This document shows positions 1-7,275 of a stretch of 17,962 bases of DNA, in pieces. Source of the stretch: JABFRJ01 sp033812735 (GTDB lineage: Bacteria > Pseudomonadota > Alphaproteobacteria > Rhizobiales > Hyphomicrobiaceae); assembly GCA_033812735.1 (NCBI GenBank), contig JAPXTA010000109.1:1-17962 (forward strand). Direction: 5' to 3'. The position numbers and the translations under genes are program-made. Under the pieces are notes generated by a model. It did not search any database and had not been told where the DNA came from. It saw only the letters and a program-made list of their open reading frames with translations. Within the stretch, counting starts at the first letter, position 1. Every line of letters starts with the position of its first letter.

Positions 1-344
1 ACAAGGCTGAAGATCCGCGCGCGCGGCATATGCGCGACGGCGTCAAGCGGTTGTCGGAAGAGATGGGCGAGCCGAAGTGGTATGCGATCCTGCAAGCGGT
101 CGTCGACGAGATGAAGCCGTATGCACGTCACGGCGTGAACGTGAACGTCGATTTCTACTCGGGCGTGATCTACTACCTGCACGGAATTCCCAAAGACCTG
201 TTCGTGCCGATCTTCGCCGTGGGGCGCGTTCCCGGGTGGACAGTGCAGATCCTCGAGCAGCAGGCGAACAACATCCTGATCCGGCCGCTGACGCTTTATA
301 CGGGGCCGGACATCAGGCCGTATGTGCCGATCAATGAGAGATGA
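1..344 (+). CDS. Citrate synthase, C-terminal part (5' end outside window)
   Basis: Citrate synthase condenses acetyl-CoA and oxaloacetate to citrate in the cytoplasm. Only the last 113 residues are present; the frame is open from base 3 and ends at TGA 342-344. The visible part holds family signatures: NVDFYSG, whose Asp (nt 150-152) is the catalytic aspartate; IFAVGRVPGW, with the substrate-binding Arg (nt 225-227); an EQ pair; and IRP...YTGP close to the end. The wording resembles the short CitZ/PrpC-type enzymes more than the long hexameric GltA type. 2-methylcitrate synthase is therefore a real alternative that this fragment cannot exclude. An amidohydrolase gene follows 45 bases later on the same strand. 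Confidence 0.9.
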   Translation, partial: KAEDPRARHMRDGVKRLSEEMGEPKWYAILQAVVDEMKPYARHGVNVNVDFYSGVIYYLHGIPKDLFVPIFAVGRVPGWTVQILEQQANNILIRPLTLYTGPDIRPYVPINER

Positions 345-389
345 TGCGCAACGCACAGTGCGCAGCAATGGCAATTCACAGAGGTTGCA

Positions 390-1580
390 ATGCAGGACAC
401 TTTGAACTGGCTCGGCGGAATTGCCCCCGAACTCCGGGCTATCCGACAAGACATTCACGCCAACCCTGAACTCGGCCTCGAAGAGCATCGCACTGCCGCC
501 CTCGTCGCCGAGAAGCTGCGTGGCTGGGGCATCGAGACGACAGAAGGCGTTGGCGGTACCGGAGTGGTCGGAACGATCAAGGGCCGGTTGCCCGGTCAGC
601 GTGCGGTGGGGCTGCGCGCCGATATGGATGCGCTCGCGCTCACGGAGCAGACAGACTTGCCATATGCCTCGATGGCCGCCGGCAAAATGCATGCCTGCGG
701 GCACGATGGGCACACGACGATGCTGCTCGGCGCCGCACGGTACTTGGCTGAGCACCGCGACTTTGCGGGTACGGTGCAGCTCATTTTTCAACCGGCCGAA
801 GAAGGGCGCGGTGGCGCGCTCGCCATGCTCAACGATGGGCTGTTCGAGCGCTTTCCGGTCGACAGCGTCTACGGCATGCACAACACCCCGGGCCTGCCGG
901 TCGGCAAATTCCGCATTCGCAAAGGTCCGTGTGCCGCTGGCGGCGCGGGTTGGCGCGTCACGTTCCGCGGCAAGGGCGGCCATGGCGGCTCGACACCGCA
1001 CTTGACGCAGGATCTCACGGTCGTGCAGGCGCACTTCGTTCTCGGCCTGCAATCGATCGTCGGCCGCAATGTGTCGCCGCTCGAGCCCGCCGTCATCAGT
1101 GTCGGCTATCTCAGCGGTGGCGATCTCAATGCCACCAACGTCATGCCCTCAGAGGTCGTCGTCGCGGGGACTGCGCGCTACTACGCCCGTGAGGTGCGCG
1201 AGACACTCGAGCGGCGCATTCGCGAACTCGCGGAGGGGCTGGCTACGATGCACGGCGCAGCCGCCGACGTCTTCATTCGATGGGGCGCTGTGCCGGTCGT
1301 CAATCACGACGCCGAGACGGATGTGGCGGCGGCCGCGGCACGGGCCATAGTCGGCGACGAGGCTGTCAGCACCGACGCACCCAAGAGCACCGGCGGGGAA
1401 GACTTCGCGTTCATGCTGGAGAAAAGGCCGGGCGCCATTATCGGCATCGGCAACGGCGTCAGCCCGGACGGTACGTGGCATGCCCTGCACACGCCTAAGT
1501 ATGATTTCAACGACGAGATTTTGCCTCTCGGCGCCGCCTACTGGGTGTCGATCGTGCGCGAAGAATTGCGGGCCGGATAG
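390..1580 (+). CDS. M20D-family amidohydrolase (HipO / N-acyl-amino-acid hydrolase type)
   Basis: A 396-residue cytoplasmic metal-dependent amidohydrolase, the usual length for peptidase family M20D (hippurate, N-acyl-amino-acid and indole-acetyl-amino-acid hydrolases). Visible metal and catalytic residues are HACGHDGH at 101-108 (Cys103 and His105 as ligands), the Glu137-Glu138 pair in FQPAEEG, His164 in GMHN and His367 near the C-terminus. GKGGHGGSTPH at 194-204 marks the lid/dimerisation domain inserted in the catalytic domain. There is no signal peptide. ATG 390 is preceded by a GAGG-like ribosome site at about 381. It follows the citrate synthase by 45 bases and may be cotranscribed with it. 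The natural substrate cannot be read from the sequence; carboxypeptidase or N-acetyl-diaminopimelate deacetylase activity are alternatives within the family. Confidence 0.9.
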   Translation: MQDTLNWLGGIAPELRAIRQDIHANPELGLEEHRTAALVAEKLRGWGIETTEGVGGTGVVGTIKGRLPGQRAVGLRADMDALALTEQTDLPYASMAAGKMHACGHDGHTTMLLGAARYLAEHRDFAGTVQLIFQPAEEGRGGALAMLNDGLFERFPVDSVYGMHNTPGLPVGKFRIRKGPCAAGGAGWRVTFRGKGGHGGSTPHLTQDLTVVQAHFVLGLQSIVGRNVSPLEPAVISVGYLSGGDLNATNVMPSEVVVAGTARYYAREVRETLERRIRELAEGLATMHGAAADVFIRWGAVPVVNHDAETDVAAAAARAIVGDEAVSTDAPKSTGGEDFAFMLEKRPGAIIGIGNGVSPDGTWHALHTPKYDFNDEILPLGAAYWVSIVREELRAG

Positions 1581-1598
1581 AGCCGACTATCAGCCGGC
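1572..1598. terminator. Possible hairpin between convergent stop codons
   Basis: GATAG (1576-1580) pairs with CTATC (1587-1591) around a 6-base loop. After a 3-base bulge, GCCG (1572-1575) pairs with CGGC (1595-1598). It covers the stop codons of both the amidohydrolase and the convergent alpha/beta hydrolase, whose genes are 9 bases apart. There is no T-tract on either strand, so intrinsic termination is only a guess. Confidence 0.25.
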
Positions 1599-2465
1599 GG
1601 CCGGTCCCGCCTCAGCGTCTAGCCAAGCGAGCGCCTTTGGCCAGAGCGTTTCGCGGTGAGCTGAACGGAAGAAGCCGACATGGCCGAGGGGCTGGCCGTG
1701 CGCTTCGGTGCGCGAGATCTGCCAGACACTGCGGTCGGGATTGGTCGAGATGCGGGCCAGCATGTGCTCGATGCCGCGGCGGCTGACCCAGCCGTCGTCC
1801 TCCGCGAACGAGAGGCGCACGGGAGCGCGGATCGTCGCGAAGTGCCGGATTTCCGGGAGATCCTTCACGCCGAAGACGAACTCCTTGGTCGTGCAGAAGC
1901 GATACCATTCGAGCATCGCGTGTTTGGGAAGCGCTTCGGTGCCGACGAGACCGGCGGGCAGGTAGCCGAGCGTGCGCGCAATCATCGTGCCGGCAAAGAA
2001 CTGCGGCCAGGTTTTCACGCGCGACGACAGCGGCATGAAGCGGACGTCGGCGCTCATCGATGCGAAGGCGAAGAGACGGTCGACGCGCGCATTGTTGTGA
2101 GCGAGGCCCAGACCAAAGCCGCCAAACGAATGCCCCACCCAATGCAAGGGGCGGCCAGGATAGCTGCTTTCCGCCCAGGCAATGGCGGCGGGAATATCGA
2201 GGATCCCCCAGTCGCGAAAGCGGCCCTGGAAGCCCTTAAGAGACGCAGGCGCCGAGGCGCCTTGTCCGCGATAGTCGAAGGTCAGCACGGGGCGACCGTG
2301 GTGCGCGAGGTATTCCGCAAATCGAGCGTAAAAGCGCGCGGGCACTGCGGTCGCCGGAGCGAGGATCGTCAGCGGGCCTGTGAGGCCGGCGCCGCGCAGG
2401 GTGGCCGCGAGTTCGTAGCCGTCCGCAGCCGTCAGTTTGAGTTGATGCGCTGATTCCGCTGCCAT
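1590..2465 (-). CDS. Alpha/beta hydrolase (COG4757-like, serine hydrolase)
   Basis: A 291-residue alpha/beta-hydrolase-fold protein resembling predicted hydrolases of the COG4757 type. The nucleophile elbow is GHSFGG at 111-116 with Ser113. AEDD at 221-224 supplies the likely acid, and His262 in GHVGFF is the likely general base. An FDYRGQG motif (63-69), typical of this fold, precedes the nucleophile. No signal peptide is seen, so it is probably cytoplasmic. ATG 2465 has a GAGGG ribosome site about 6 bases upstream. It lies 57 bases after the glycosyltransferase on the same strand and may share its transcript. The substrate (ester, lipid or other acyl compound) is unknown. Confidence 0.85.
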   Translation of the reverse strand: MAAESAHQLKLTAADGYELAATLRGAGLTGPLTILAPATAVPARFYARFAEYLAHHGRPVLTFDYRGQGASAPASLKGFQGRFRDWGILDIPAAIAWAESSYPGRPLHWVGHSFGGFGLGLAHNNARVDRLFAFASMSADVRFMPLSSRVKTWPQFFAGTMIARTLGYLPAGLVGTEALPKHAMLEWYRFCTTKEFVFGVKDLPEIRHFATIRAPVRLSFAEDDGWVSRRGIEHMLARISTNPDRSVWQISRTEAHGQPLGHVGFFRSAHRETLWPKALAWLDAEAGPAAG

Positions 2466-2522
2466 GGGGCCCTCGCATTCAGAGCTTCAGGCGCGCCAAA
2501 AGACATCAAGTTGACGTTTACG

Positions 2523-3605
2523 TCAATCCGTCACAACGATGGCAGTGACGGCATCGCGCCAGGACGCTGAGAAATCGACAGGGGTTGCCGTCGGTTCCAG
2601 ACGGCGCCGGGTGAGAATCGCCTCGGCTAAGGCATCTGGACTTGCATCCGTTGGCAGCATAGTGAGGCGCCCATCGCCGAGCGCGGCGCGGTACGACGGG
2701 TGATGATCGAATTCGCCCGCGTGCGCTGGTGCGTTGACGATCACCGGATGTGACGTCATCAGGCAGGCGAGCACGCTGCCGCGGCGCGACGTCAGGCCTT
2801 CGGCAAAGAGGTAGACGAAGACGTCGCAGGCTTCCAAAGCCGCAAAGACTTCGGCGGATGGACCGATGTAGCCGGTGACCGTCACATCGCCGGCTAGACC
2901 CAGCGCGGCGACACGGTCTTCGAATGCCGGGCGCGGATCGATCGTGCCACCGCCAATGAAGCTGCCGACAAAGGCGACGTGGACGGCCTGTCCTCTCGCC
3001 TTCAGAGCCGCCGCGATGTCCAGCACCTGCAACGACTGCTTCTTAGGATAGATCGAGCCGAAATGGCCGAGGATGAGTTTCCCGCTCCCTTTGATCGCGG
3101 TGAGTTCGGTGACGATGGCCGTCGCGGGCAATGTCTCAGGGGGTTCGATGTTGGGCGGAATGGGAACTATGCCGCGACGGCGGGTTGCCAATCGCGTCGT
3201 CGCGTCGGCTTCGAAATGCGCGCGCACCGCCGGTGACGAGAAGAGAATGCGGGTCGCGTATGGCAGATAGGCGACGTAGGTGGCGCGGCGCTTCCAATCG
3301 AGATCACCCCACTCGTGGAGCACGAGGACGACTTCCTTGCCGAGGCGGCGCGCGGCACGCATGGCGCGGAGCGGGGGCAAGATCAACCGCTTCCACGCAA
3401 CGACCGGCAAGCTGACGATCAGTGCGTCATGGGTTGCAAGCGCGCGGCGTAGCACGTCGATCTCACCGGGCTGCCCAGTCAGCTTGAAGGCGTCGTGGCG
3501 GCCGGGCTCAGCAGCCTCCATGTGTTTCATTGCGAGACGCGCGAAGCTCTCGACGCCGCAGGGAGTCGCACTCGCGGATATCAAACTGACGGTGGACGTT
3601 GGCAT
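2523..3605 (-). CDS. Glycosyltransferase, GT4-like, GT-B fold
   Basis: A 360-residue protein built like retaining GT-B glycosyltransferases. The N-terminal acceptor half starts with a CGVESFAR segment (16-23), akin to the glycine-rich N-terminal loop of GT4 enzymes. The C-terminal half has the donor-domain start LGHFGSIYPKK (179-189), then GYIGPSAEVF (245-254) and EGLTSRRGS (269-277), which occupies the place of the sugar-nucleotide-binding E-x7-E region. No membrane segment is visible. It probably transfers a sugar in envelope or exopolysaccharide synthesis, but donor and acceptor cannot be told. It is preceded by the membrane-anchored unknown protein (86-base gap) and followed by the alpha/beta hydrolase. 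ATG 3605 has only a weak GCGAG ribosome site. Confidence 0.8.
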   Translation of the reverse strand: MPTSTVSLISASATPCGVESFARLAMKHMEAAEPGRHDAFKLTGQPGEIDVLRRALATHDALIVSLPVVAWKRLILPPLRAMRAARRLGKEVVLVLHEWGDLDWKRRATYVAYLPYATRILFSSPAVRAHFEADATTRLATRRRGIVPIPPNIEPPETLPATAIVTELTAIKGSGKLILGHFGSIYPKKQSLQVLDIAAALKARGQAVHVAFVGSFIGGGTIDPRPAFEDRVAALGLAGDVTVTGYIGPSAEVFAALEACDVFVYLFAEGLTSRRGSVLACLMTSHPVIVNAPAHAGEFDHHPSYRAALGDGRLTMLPTDASPDALAEAILTRRRLEPTATPVDFSASWRDAVTAIVVTD

Positions 3606-3691
3606 TCGAACTCGCTGACCGGCTTGGAGCGGAGCCCGGTGCAGAGACCGTGCCGGACGAGACGCGACAGCGTTAACGATGCGCCGTCAGT

Positions 3692-4447
3692 TCAGGCGGC
3701 CTTCGCGAGGCGCTCGGTCCGCCAGTGGGCCGGCGCAAAGGCAATGACCCCATTTGCGGGTGTTGAAGCGATGGCAGCGAGCGCCGTTGGGTCGATGCTC
3801 CATTTGGCGGCAAGCTGCATGATGTGCTGATCGGTCGGATAAAGCAGGATTTCGCCGCCGGCGTCGCCTTTCCGGCCACGCACGCCGCGCACCTCGAAGA
3901 GTTTGAGCCCCATGGCCTTTTCTTCGCGCGTCGGCTTGCCGCGGTTCCAGATGACACCTTCGTCGTTTATGGCGAAGGCTCTGATGAGACGTCCTTCGAT
4001 GACGCGCGCCCAGGCGAAATAGTCGATGTCGGCGTGGTTCGAATAGTACTGCACCTCGACGAAATGCTGGCCGAGATCGAGCAGCAGAGGGACACACTTG
4101 TCGACGAAACGGCGGCCCATTGGACCTGGTAGCGCGGCGCCAACGACGAAGGTCCAGCCGTTCACGGGCGGCGATACGAAAATGCGGCTCGCGCCCAGGT
4201 AATCGTCATAGACGGCGCCAAGGCCAGACTTCCAATTGGCGGTCTCGGCCGACTGCAGGGCGAGACGGTCGATGACGGCGCCGGTGTCACGCGTACGGAT
4301 GGCGAGCCAGGACATGCCGTAGCCGAAGGGATGGGGACGGTCCGGCGCCGCATCGAACACGAGCCGCGACGGGGCCATACGCGGCGCAAGGAGGAACGCC
4401 GCGACCGCGATCGTCAACAACGTCATTATGGCAATGGCGACGTACAC
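3692..4447 (-). CDS. Membrane-anchored protein of unknown function
   Basis: I recognise this only as a conserved proteobacterial hypothetical type; no function is known to me. One transmembrane segment sits at the N-terminus (the AIMTLLTIAVAAFLL stretch), followed by about 220 soluble residues, presumably periplasmic. These carry GMSWLAIRT, a VSPPVNGWTFVVG block, and further on YFAWARVIEG...IRAF and GVIWNRGKPTREEKAMG. The frame is open upstream to ATG 4621 (309 residues), but that 58-residue extension is proline-rich and looks non-coding. I prefer GTG 4447, which has GGGGAA a few bases upstream and places the membrane segment right at the N-terminus, giving 251 residues. TTG codons in between are also possible. 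It heads the minus-strand group with the glycosyltransferase and hydrolase. Confidence 0.7.
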   Translation of the reverse strand: MYVAIAIMTLLTIAVAAFLLAPRMAPSRLVFDAAPDRPHPFGYGMSWLAIRTRDTGAVIDRLALQSAETANWKSGLGAVYDDYLGASRIFVSPPVNGWTFVVGAALPGPMGRRFVDKCVPLLLDLGQHFVEVQYYSNHADIDYFAWARVIEGRLIRAFAINDEGVIWNRGKPTREEKAMGLKLFEVRGVRGRKGDAGGEILLYPTDQHIMQLAAKWSIDPTALAAIASTPANGVIAFAPAHWRTERLAKAA

Positions 4448-4918
4448 GGCTGTTCCCCGGCCGATTCGAGCGTCCGAAGGGTAAACTAGCCTCAATTGAG
4501 GGCGATCAGGAGGTGGGGCGTTCGCGTGCCGGTGGAAAACCGGGCTTGCCGGGAAGATTGCCAACCGGGGCGCCGTCCCGCGGGGTCGTGAGACGGCGCT
4601 CCCAGTTGGCTGCACGACCATGCTGCGAGGAGGGCACCAGCAGCGTAGCCGCGTTTACCGGCGTCAACCAAACGGTTCATGGGCCGGTGTGCCAGCGGTT
4701 GCGGGGCCGCTAGCACTCTAAACAAATCATCACAATGTGAAGAAGAGGTGACCGGGTTGGTTCGATTCGGAGATTGTCCAGATCAAGGTTAACGCCTGTT
4801 GATAACCTTCCGTGTTGCTGAGACCGCGAGGCCGCACGGTTCTTGCGCCCTGCGAGACCGGCGCGTTAGCTAGAGATGAGCACACGCGCCACCCGCCCGA
4901 CCAGCCGACGAGGACACT
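4448..4918. other. Divergent intergenic region with an inverted repeat
   Basis: About 470 bases between the unknown membrane protein and the AIM24 gene, or 297 if the membrane protein starts at 4621. I see no RNA gene or convincing small gene. Upstream of the AIM24 gene there is an inverted repeat, AAGGTTA (4785-4791) and TAACCTT (4803-4809), with an 11-base spacer. A weak sigma70-like pair follows: TTGCGC (4843-4848), 17 bases, TTAGCT (4866-4871). Both are inferences from pattern only. Confidence 0.4.
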
Positions 4919-5785
4919 ATGACCAACGGGTCCGTTCCCAGCATCCTCAATCCGCGGCGATCCGGCGTCAACGATGACATCGAGTATGAGATCAAGGGCC
5001 ATGAAATGCAGTTCGTGGAGATCGTGCTCGATCCCGGCGAGAGCGCGATCGCTGAAGCCGGCGCGATGATGTTCAAAGAAGCGCCTATCACGCTCGACAC
5101 AGTTTTTGGCGACGGGTCGAAGCCCGACACCGGTTTTTTCGGCAAGCTCGCGGCGGCTGGCAAACGCCTGCTGACGGGCGAGAGCCTGTTCATGACGGTG
5201 TTCACACACGAGGGCCAGGGTAAGGCCCGCGTGGCTTTCGCTGCACCCTACCCCGGGACTATCAAGCCGTTTCGCTTGTCCGCTTACGGCGGTGCGCTCG
5301 TGGCGCAGCGCGATACATTTCTCTGCGCGGCCAAGGGCGTCTCCATCGGCGTCCAGTTTCAGCGCAAGATCGGTGTCGGCCTGTTTGGCGGACAGGGCTT
5401 CATCATGCAGAAGCTCGAAGGCGACGGGTGGGTCTTCGTCCATGGTGGAGGCACGATGATCGAACGCGAATTGGCGCCCGGTGAGGAGTTGCATGTCGAC
5501 GCGGGCTGCGTCGCTGCGATGACCGCGGGCGTCCAGTTCGACATTGTTCGTGCCGGCAGCGTCAAATCGATGATCTTTGGCGGCGAGGGGTTCTTTTTTG
5601 CGCGGTTGGCCGGACCTGGCAAAGTCTGGCTGCAGAGCCTGCCGTTCTCGCGCCTCGCGGGCCGCATGATGGCGACGGCCATGCCTGTTTCGACGTCGTC
5701 CGGATTCTCGAGCGGCGGCGGGTGGAACTGGGGCTCTAGCAGCGGCGGTGGTGGCGACAGTGGCGGCGACGGCGGGGGCGATTGA
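4919..5785 (+). CDS. AIM24 / TIGR00266 family protein
   Basis: A 288-residue protein of the AIM24 (TIGR00266, formerly DUF124) family, a beta-sandwich fold of unknown biochemical role named after a yeast mitochondrial inner-membrane protein. The family features are YEIKG...MQFVEIVLDPGE near residues 22-42, an AEAGAMMF segment at 45-52, a GGQGFI block near 158-163 and the repeated GGEGFFFARL block near 221-230. The last 30 residues are a serine/glycine/tryptophan tail ending in acidic glycine repeats, probably disordered. There is no signal peptide. ATG 4919 is preceded by GAGGA at 4910-4914. The TGA stop shares a base with the ATG of the channel gene, so the two are almost surely translated from one mRNA, which suggests a membrane-linked function. 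Confidence 0.9.
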   Translation: MTNGSVPSILNPRRSGVNDDIEYEIKGHEMQFVEIVLDPGESAIAEAGAMMFKEAPITLDTVFGDGSKPDTGFFGKLAAAGKRLLTGESLFMTVFTHEGQGKARVAFAAPYPGTIKPFRLSAYGGALVAQRDTFLCAAKGVSIGVQFQRKIGVGLFGGQGFIMQKLEGDGWVFVHGGGTMIERELAPGEELHVDAGCVAAMTAGVQFDIVRAGSVKSMIFGGEGFFFARLAGPGKVWLQSLPFSRLAGRMMATAMPVSTSSGFSSGGGWNWGSSSGGGGDSGGDGGGD

Positions 5786-6591
5786 TGTCCGCTGAAGTCC
5801 CGGTGAAGCAGGATCCCATGTCGATCCGCGACGCGCGCCGACGGTTGCGCGATCTTTACGAAGGCACCTCTCCGACATCACAGCGTTTCCGCTACACGAT
5901 CCTCGCCATAGACGTCGTGACAATCCTATTCATCGTCGGCACGTCATTTGCCCCGCGCAATTGGCTGATCGCCGCGATCGATATCGCAGTGGGCTTCTTC
6001 GTTCTCTTGGATTTCTTGGCGCGCCTTTGGATCAGCAACCGCCGCGGCCGGATGTTCCTCCACTGGTCGACGTGGGTCGACATCATCACCATCATCTCTT
6101 TCCTCGCCCCGCTCGGCAGCGAGGGCGCGGCCTTCCTGCGCGTGCTGCGCACGCTGAGGCTACTGCACACCTACCAGATGCTTTCGCGGCTGCGCGCCGA
6201 CAGCCCTTGGTTCCGGCGCAACGAGGACGTGATCCTGGCTGGCACACACCTTCTCGTCTTCATCTTCATCATGACCGGGATCGTCTACGAGACGCAGCAT
6301 TGGTCGAACCCGCATATCGCCAACTACGTCGACGCGCTCTACTTCACGGTGACGGCACTGACGACAACAGGTTTCGGCGACATCACGCTACCGGGGTCAA
6401 CAGGGCGCCTGATCTCGGTCATCATCATGCTATGCGGCGTGACGCTGTTCTTGCGGCTGGCGCAGGTGCTTTTCCGGCCGTCCAAAGTACGGCATCCGTG
6501 TCATGCGTGCGGACTGCAGCGGCACGAGGTCGACGCCGTCCACTGCAAGGCCTGCGGGGCGCTTCTCAACATTCCGGACGACAACGACTAG
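5785..6591 (+). CDS. Six-TM potassium-channel-like protein with C-terminal zinc ribbon
   Basis: A 268-residue inner-membrane protein of the voltage-gated-like ion channel superfamily. Predicted helices are S1 about 38-55, S2 60-83, S3 98-110, an S4-like stretch 118-138 with Arg119, Arg122 and Arg125 at three-residue spacing, S5 150-168, a pore helix 183-194 and S6 207-230. The selectivity filter is TTTGFGD at 193-199, which indicates K+ selectivity. Instead of an RCK or cyclic-nucleotide domain, the tail has CxxC at 239-242 and CxxC at 254-257, a zinc-ribbon pattern. ATG 5785 overlaps the AIM24 stop as TGATG, with a GGGGG ribosome site just before it; a TTG at 5782 is also in frame. Whether it is gated by voltage is not shown by the sequence. 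Confidence 0.87.
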   Translation: MSAEVPVKQDPMSIRDARRRLRDLYEGTSPTSQRFRYTILAIDVVTILFIVGTSFAPRNWLIAAIDIAVGFFVLLDFLARLWISNRRGRMFLHWSTWVDIITIISFLAPLGSEGAAFLRVLRTLRLLHTYQMLSRLRADSPWFRRNEDVILAGTHLLVFIFIMTGIVYETQHWSNPHIANYVDALYFTVTALTTTGFGDITLPGSTGRLISVIIMLCGVTLFLRLAQVLFRPSKVRHPCHACGLQRHEVDAVHCKACGALLNIPDDND

Positions 6592-6613
6592 GCGCTAAGC
6601 GCGCGTGACCCGC

Positions 6614-7237
6614 TCAATTCATCAGCGGTTTGCCGCCGGCCTCGTCGCCCCACAGCTTCTTCAGGCGGGCGTCGCGGCCGCAGCCGGCGCGATAGCTGAA
6701 ATAGCGGCCCGGATCCTTCTTGTAGAAATCCTGGTGGTAGTCCTCGGCGGCAGTGAACGCCGTCGCCGGGACGATTTCAGTGACGATCTTCTGGCCCAGA
6801 CGATTGCTGTCGGTCAGCTTCTTCAGCGAGGCCTTCGCCATCCGATCCTGATCGGCGCCTTCGGTAAAGATCGCGGTGCGGTAGCTGTCGCCGCGATCGC
6901 AGAACTGGCCGCCCGCATCGAGCGGATCGACGGTACGCCAGAAAATCTCGACGAGCTTTTCGTAGCTGACGCGAGCGGGATCGTATTCGATGCGCACGGC
7001 TTCGGCGTGGCCGGTGTTGCCGCGCGTCACCTGCTCATATGTCGGATTTGGTGTCTTGCCGCCGATGTAGCCCGACGTGGTCGATAAAACGCCCGGAACT
7101 TTGTCGAAATCGGCTTCGGTGCACCAGAAGCAGCCCCCGGCGAAGATGGCCGTTTCGGTTTTGATGCGCTGCGCGCCGGCGGGTGCGAGGGCCGCGAAAA
7201 GCAGGGCCAGCGAAAGTGCGAGAGTGCCAAACAACAT
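6614..7237 (-). CDS. msrA: Peptide methionine (S)-S-oxide reductase MsrA, exported
   Basis: Reduces the S-epimer of methionine sulfoxide in proteins. A hydrophobic N-terminus ending in PAGAQ looks like a Sec signal peptide cleaved near residue 22-23, so the enzyme is probably periplasmic. The catalytic motif GCFWC is at 35-39 with Cys36 as nucleophile. GYIGG (57-61), GHAEAV (77-82) and YHQDF (167-171) are family blocks. Cys186 in the C-terminal YRAGCG segment is the likely resolving cysteine. Of two in-frame ATGs, 7237 is 8 bases from an AAGGA ribosome site (7246-7250), whereas 7243 is only 2 bases away. The frame stays open to 7717, but that part overlaps msrB and is not real. It follows msrB by about 40 bases. 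Confidence 0.93.
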   Translation of the reverse strand: MLFGTLALSLALLFAALAPAGAQRIKTETAIFAGGCFWCTEADFDKVPGVLSTTSGYIGGKTPNPTYEQVTRGNTGHAEAVRIEYDPARVSYEKLVEIFWRTVDPLDAGGQFCDRGDSYRTAIFTEGADQDRMAKASLKKLTDSNRLGQKIVTEIVPATAFTAAEDYHQDFYKKDPGRYFSYRAGCGRDARLKKLWGDEAGGKPLMN

Positions 7238-7275
7238 CGTCATGGTCCTTGGGCGGCGAGGGGCGATAGACTCGA

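Noticed and set aside
345..364. TGCGCA repeats as a terminator after the citrate synthase
   Set aside because: The 6-bp arms could pair, but there is no T-tract and the next gene begins 25 bases later, so readthrough is more likely.
1680..2453. 257-codon + strand frame opposite the alpha/beta hydrolase
   Set aside because: Antisense shadow; the minus strand has the GHSFGG triad context.
4785..4809. CtrA box (TTAA-N7-TTAA) within the inverted repeat
   Set aside because: Only the first half-site matches; the second half at the required spacing is TGAT.
4730..5923. 397-codon minus-strand frame over the AIM24 gene
   Set aside because: Antisense shadow; the + strand frame has clear family blocks, a ribosome site and a coupled downstream gene.
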